This document shows positions 5,074 to 8,223 of a stretch of 8,223 bases of DNA, piece by piece (the first letter of the stretch is position 1; each line of letters opens with the position of its first letter). The notes below the pieces were generated by a model. That model searched no databases. It was not told the origin of the DNA and worked only from the letters and a program-made list of their open reading frames with translations. Both the position numbers and the translations under genes were made by a program. The DNA is from Thermoanaerobacteraceae bacterium (GTDB lineage Bacteria; Bacillota; Desulfotomaculia; Desulfotomaculales; Ammonificaceae), in the NCBI GenBank assembly GCA_030016455.1, contig JASEJH010000055.1:1-8223 (forward strand), written 5' to 3'.

Positions 5074-5679
5074 ATGCGAAAGATAGAGGTTGCTGCCGGA
5101 CAGGCCTACCGGTTGCTGACGCCGGGTTGTGTGGTCCTGGTGGCGAGCGTGCGCGACGGAAAATACAACGTAATGACCGCCGCCTGGCAGATGCCCGTCA
5201 GCGTGAACCCGCCGCTTGTCGCGGTCGCAATTTCAAAGCGACACCTTACGGCGGAATACATCCGGGCGAGCGGCGTTTTTACCGTAAACGTTCCCGGCGC
5301 GAGCCTGCTGCCGAAAGTACATTACTGCGGAACAGTCTCGGGAAGGGAAGCCGACAAGTTCGCGGGCTCGGGCCTGACCGCGGTGCCGGGGCAAAAAGTG
5401 GCCGCGCCGCTGATCGCAGAGTGCCTGGCGGGCATCGAATGCCGCCTCTGGAATACTTACGATGGGGGAGACCACTACATCTTTGTCGGCGAGATAGCAG
5501 CAGCGGTGGCGGCGGGGGAGTATTTCGACAAACACTGGCTTTTAACGGAAAGCGAGTCCTTCGTCAACCACCTGGGCGGCCCGCTGTACGCCGCTCCGGG
5601 AACGGTCCTCACCGTGTCCAAAGAGAAGGGCGCCTTCGTGGTTACGAAGGAGTCGCTGGTAAAAGATTCCAGGGGTTAA
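5074..5679 (+). CDS. Flavin reductase-like FMN-binding protein (flavoredoxin type)
   Basis: This 201-residue protein belongs to the flavin reductase-like split-barrel family, which binds FMN and either reduces free flavin or acts as an electron carrier. Supporting stretches are CVVLVASVRDGKYNVMTAAW (19-38), PVSVNPPLVAVAISKRHLTA (41-60), SGVFTVNVPG (66-75), the flavoredoxin-type SGREADKFAGSGLT (about 88-101) and the late HLGGPLYAA element. Length is normal. ATG 5074 follows GGGGGTGGGG; an upstream TTG at 4963 would fall in the terminator, so it is rejected. The stop is 7 bases before the ABC ATPase start, pointing to co-transcription. The electron donor and partner are unknown; such proteins often serve anaerobic redox or oxygen-protection systems. 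Confidence 0.88.
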   Translation: MRKIEVAAGQAYRLLTPGCVVLVASVRDGKYNVMTAAWQMPVSVNPPLVAVAISKRHLTAEYIRASGVFTVNVPGASLLPKVHYCGTVSGREADKFAGSGLTAVPGQKVAAPLIAECLAGIECRLWNTYDGGDHYIFVGEIAAAVAAGEYFDKHWLLTESESFVNHLGGPLYAAPGTVLTVSKEKGAFVVTKESLVKDSRG

Positions 5680-5686
5680 CCCGGCG

Positions 5687-6670
5687 ATGCGCTACGCGAT
5701 CGAAGCAGAGAGGCTTACCAAAAGATTCCGTGACCTGGCGGCGGTAGACGGGGTCAGTTTTACCGTCTCCGAAAGCGAAATTTTTGGTTTTTTAGGTCCG
5801 AACGGGGCAGGGAAGACCACTACCATCAAAATTCTGGCCACGCTGCTGCGGCCTTCTTCCGGCCGGGCCACGGTCAACGGCTACGATGTAGTCCGCCAGG
5901 CCGCCAGCGTGCGCCGCTCGATCGGGATGGTCTTCCAGGATTCCAGCCTGGACGAGCGCCTTACGGCGGAGGAAAACTTGCTTTTCCACGCCGTTCTCTA
6001 CCGTGTCCCCCAGCGGGAGGCGCTAAAACGCGCGGGGGAACTCCTGGAGCTGGTGGGTTTAAGTGAGCGGCGCCGGGACCTGGTACGCACCTTTTCGGGA
6101 GGGATGAGGCGCCGGCTTGAGGTTGCCCGGGGGCTGCTCCACCGCCCGGCGGTCCTGTTCCTGGACGAGCCGACGCTCGGGCTGGACCCGCAGACCCGGA
6201 CGCATATCTGGGATTACATCCGCCTGCTGCACCGGGAATTAGGGACCACCGTCTTTCTGACCACCCATTACATGGAAGAGGCCGAGGTCTGCAGCCGGAT
6301 CGGGATCATTGACTACGGCAAAATCATCGCCCTGGATACACCGGCAGGGCTGAAAAAGCTGGTCGGGGGCGACGTGGTTGCGGTAAAAGCCGCCGACAAC
6401 CGGGAGCTGCGCGACCAGGTCCGGCAGCGCTTCTGCCTGGAGGGGAAGGAAGACGGGGAGGCCGTGTATTTTGAAACGCCGGACGGCAGGACCTTTATCC
6501 CGGAACTGGTGCGGGCCGTCCCTGACGTCCGGGAGATTTACCTGCGGCAGCCGACGCTGGAGGATGTTTTCCTGAAGCTGACCGGGCGGGCAATCCGGGA
6601 TAAAGGCGGCGACGCCGTGGAGTGGATGCGCATCCGGCATACCGCCTGGAGGAGGAGGCGCCGGGGGTAG
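5687..6670 (+). CDS. ABC transporter ATP-binding protein, DrrA-like
   Basis: This 327-residue ATPase energises an export-type ABC-2 transporter and is cytoplasmic, attached to its permease. Visible motifs are Walker A GPNGAGKTT (37-45), Q-loop Gln-84 in GMVFQDSSLDE, signature FSGGM (136-140), Walker B VLFLDEPT (156-163), D-loop GLDPQT (165-170) and H-loop His-194 in LTTHYMEEAE. The C-terminal part (about 220-305) ends with REIYLRQPTLEDVFLKLTGR, typical of the DrrA/NatA-like group. A short Arg-rich tail (WMRIRHTAWRRRRRG) goes beyond the usual end and may be a late extension. It starts 7 bases after the flavin reductase stop and is followed, after 126 bases, by the cognate permease. The substrate cannot be read from sequence: drugs, lipids or other hydrophobic compounds are all possible. 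Confidence 0.95.
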   Translation: MRYAIEAERLTKRFRDLAAVDGVSFTVSESEIFGFLGPNGAGKTTTIKILATLLRPSSGRATVNGYDVVRQAASVRRSIGMVFQDSSLDERLTAEENLLFHAVLYRVPQREALKRAGELLELVGLSERRRDLVRTFSGGMRRRLEVARGLLHRPAVLFLDEPTLGLDPQTRTHIWDYIRLLHRELGTTVFLTTHYMEEAEVCSRIGIIDYGKIIALDTPAGLKKLVGGDVVAVKAADNRELRDQVRQRFCLEGKEDGEAVYFETPDGRTFIPELVRAVPDVREIYLRQPTLEDVFLKLTGRAIRDKGGDAVEWMRIRHTAWRRRRRG

Positions 6671-6796
6671 GGGGGCATCCGGGAGGGCCGGCCGCCACGT
6701 TCGGGTGCGGCGGGTGCTGGGCCCGCTTACTTGCAGGAAACGGTACAAAAACGGCCTGTCCTGCTGATGGTTGTTCCCTTTTTGGGGAGGTGTGTG

Positions 6797-7573
6797 ATGC
6801 AGGGTTTTCTGGCGGCGGTTTACATAATCTGGCTCCGGGACGTCAAGCGGTTCCTGCGGGAGGGGACGCGGATCCTCGCCATGCTCGGGCAGCCCGTGCT
6901 GTACCTGCTGATCATGGGGCAGGGCCTGCGGGCCACCTTCAGGGTGAACATCGCCGGTTTTGATTATCTGGAATTCGTTTATCCCGGAGTTATCGGAATG
7001 TCGGTACTGTTTACCGCGATATTTTCTGCGGTGTCCATCATCTGGGACCGGCAGTTCGGCTTTTTGAAGGAAGTGCTGGTGGCACCGGTGCCCCGGGCGG
7101 CCATCGCTATGGGCAAGGCCCTCGGCGGCAGCACCACCGCCTCGATGCAGGGGTTGATCCTTTTAATCCTGGCGCCCCTGGCCGGGGTGTCGCTCGGTCC
7201 GGAGCAGGTCCTGGCCATTGCCGGCTTGATGTTCGTAATGGCCTTTGCGGTAGCTTCTATAGGAACTCTGGTCGCGGCGCGGATGGAAACCATGGAGGGG
7301 TTTCACCTGGTCACGAACTTCTTGACGCTGCCGATGTTCCTGCTCAGCGGCGCTTTTTTCCCGCTCAAAACCGCGCCCGCGTGGATGCAGCCCTTGATGC
7401 GCCTGGACCCCGTTTACTACGGGGTGGATGCGCTGCGAAACGTGATCTTCGCCGGCTCGCCGTTGAAGTCCTTCGTCGTCGGTCAGACGCTGACCGGCGA
7501 CCTCCTCGTTTTGTTCTGCTTTTCGCTGGTGATGACCGGCCTGGGGATGCTGGCCTTCAGCCGGACGGAGTGA
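6797..7573 (+). CDS. ABC-2 type transporter permease, DrrB-like
   Basis: This 258-residue integral membrane protein is the likely partner of the preceding ATPase. It has about six hydrophobic segments, including QPVLYLLIMGQGL, FVYPGVIGMSVLFTAIFSAV, MQGLILLILAPLAGVSL, AIAGLMFVMAFAVASIGTL, FLTLPMFLLSGAFFPL and LLVLFCFSLVMTGLGMLAF. FGFLKEVLVAPVPRAAIAMGK, followed later by SGAFFPL and DPVYYGVDALR, is typical of the ABC-2 family. ATG 6797 is chosen because GGGGAGG lies at 6784-6790; an in-frame TTG at 6731 would add 22 residues but has no ribosome site. The 126-base gap after the ATPase holds no gene. The stop is 10 bases from the end of the converging HD-GYP gene. Confidence 0.92.
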   Translation: MQGFLAAVYIIWLRDVKRFLREGTRILAMLGQPVLYLLIMGQGLRATFRVNIAGFDYLEFVYPGVIGMSVLFTAIFSAVSIIWDRQFGFLKEVLVAPVPRAAIAMGKALGGSTTASMQGLILLILAPLAGVSLGPEQVLAIAGLMFVMAFAVASIGTLVAARMETMEGFHLVTNFLTLPMFLLSGAFFPLKTAPAWMQPLMRLDPVYYGVDALRNVIFAGSPLKSFVVGQTLTGDLLVLFCFSLVMTGLGMLAFSRTE

Positions 7574-7583
7574 TTGCTCCGGC

Positions 7584-8223
7584 TCAATTTTGAACCGCTT
7601 CCAATTCGTGACCGATGACCAGGAGTTCCTGTTTTGCAGCCTGCTGCTCTTTCTTATAAACGTCCTTCACGGCCTCAAGAAAGAGCGGGACCAATTCGGG
7701 GTCGTAGAGGGCACCGGCATACCGCTCGAGTTCCGCGCACGCTTCGGAAAAGGTGAGGGCTTTCCGGTAAGGGCGGTTGCTGGTCATGGCGTCGAAGCTG
7801 TCGGCAAGGCGCAGGATGCGGGCCAGGAGAGGGATTTCCTCGCCCTTCAGGTGGTCAGGGTACCCGGAGCCGTCGTAGTTCTCGTGGTGAGACCGGATGA
7901 TGGGCAGAATCTCCCGAAAGGCGACAAGCGGCTGGATCAGCTCGCTGCCCCAGACGGTATGCTTTTTCATCAGCTCCCACTCTTTTTTGTTCAGGAATGA
8001 AGGTTTGTTCAAAACAGGCGATTCCACCTCGATCTTGCCGATGTCGTGCAGGTAGGCGCCGTACCGGAGAAGGTCTTTTTCTTCGCCGGATAAGCCCATC
8101 TTTTCCGCCAGCGCCAGTGCATACGACAGGACGCGCTCCGAATGGCCGTAGGTGTACCGGTCCTTGGCGTTCACGACCATCAGCAGGGTGCGCATGGAGT
8201 TGAGCAGTTCCTTTTCCTTGTCC
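7584..8223 (-). CDS. HD-GYP domain protein, probable c-di-GMP phosphodiesterase (partial)
   Basis: The C-terminal part of an HD-GYP protein is present; the 5' end lies beyond the window because the frame stays open through DKEKELLNS to the edge, so the ATG at 8195 is probably internal. HD-GYP domains hydrolyse cyclic di-GMP using a metal centre. Numbering from that internal Met, GHSERV (17-22), YLHDIGKIEV (48-57, with the HD pair at 50-51), His-79 in KKHT, HHENYDGSGYP (103-113, the GYP motif) and ADSFDAMTSNRPYRKALT (131-148) are all intact. All expected ligands appear to be present, so it is likely active. The missing N-terminus could hold a sensor domain. It converges with the ABC permease gene; no terminator is obvious in the 10-base gap. 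Confidence 0.95.
   Translation of the reverse strand, partial: DKEKELLNSMRTLLMVVNAKDRYTYGHSERVLSYALALAEKMGLSGEEKDLLRYGAYLHDIGKIEVESPVLNKPSFLNKKEWELMKKHTVWGSELIQPLVAFREILPIIRSHHENYDGSGYPDHLKGEEIPLLARILRLADSFDAMTSNRPYRKALTFSEACAELERYAGALYDPELVPLFLEAVKDVYKKEQQAAKQELLVIGHELEAVQN

Noticed and set aside
4963..5747. Alternative frames and an upstream start for the flavin reductase
   Set aside because: The TTG at 4963 lies in the terminator, and the overlapping frame starting at 4968 gives an Arg/Gly-rich product without family features.
7590..8203. Plus-strand open frames across the HD-GYP gene
   Set aside because: They are antisense to a gene with all its catalytic motifs intact.

Overview
The window looks like chromosomal DNA of a Gram-positive, moderately GC-rich Firmicute. 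The clues are strong purine-rich Shine-Dalgarno sites, frequent GTG starts, a SipW-type (ER-type) signal peptidase with its substrates, and an HD-GYP protein. A clostridial lineage such as the Peptococcaceae or a relative is the best guess from general character; no gene fixes the genus.

Left arm (about 1-3800), all on the minus strand. In transcription order there is a LuxR-type response regulator with a degenerate receiver (3788-3132), a short receiver-only protein (2788-2360), a 355-base spacer with palindromes, a 260-residue Gly-rich surface protein with a SipW-substrate signature (2004-1222), a SipW-type signal peptidase (1142-591) and a TasA/camelysin-type secreted protein (472-11). The last three have the gene order of the Bacillus tapA-sipW-tasA matrix-fibre operon, with the Gly-rich protein in the tapA slot. 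The two regulators lie upstream in the same direction and are plausible, unproven controllers. The likely role of the cluster is to export, process and assemble an extracellular fibre or matrix.

Middle (about 3800-5070). A gene-poor stretch carries a 46-base repeat family in two blocks. The blocks flank a 57-residue zinc-ribbon protein (4358-4531), and a small YtxH-like membrane protein follows (4714-4899) and ends at a clear intrinsic terminator (4943-4969). The tail of the same repeat also occurs inverted between sipW and the tasA-like gene.

Right arm (about 5070-8223). On the plus strand are a flavin reductase-like flavoprotein (5074-5679), a DrrA-like ABC ATPase 7 bases later (5687-6670) and its ABC-2 permease (6797-7573), probably one operon. 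A converging HD-GYP phosphodiesterase gene (minus strand, 7584 to beyond 8223) ends 10 bases from the permease stop and is cut by the window edge. No rRNA, tRNA, CRISPR array, transposase or integrase was recognised.
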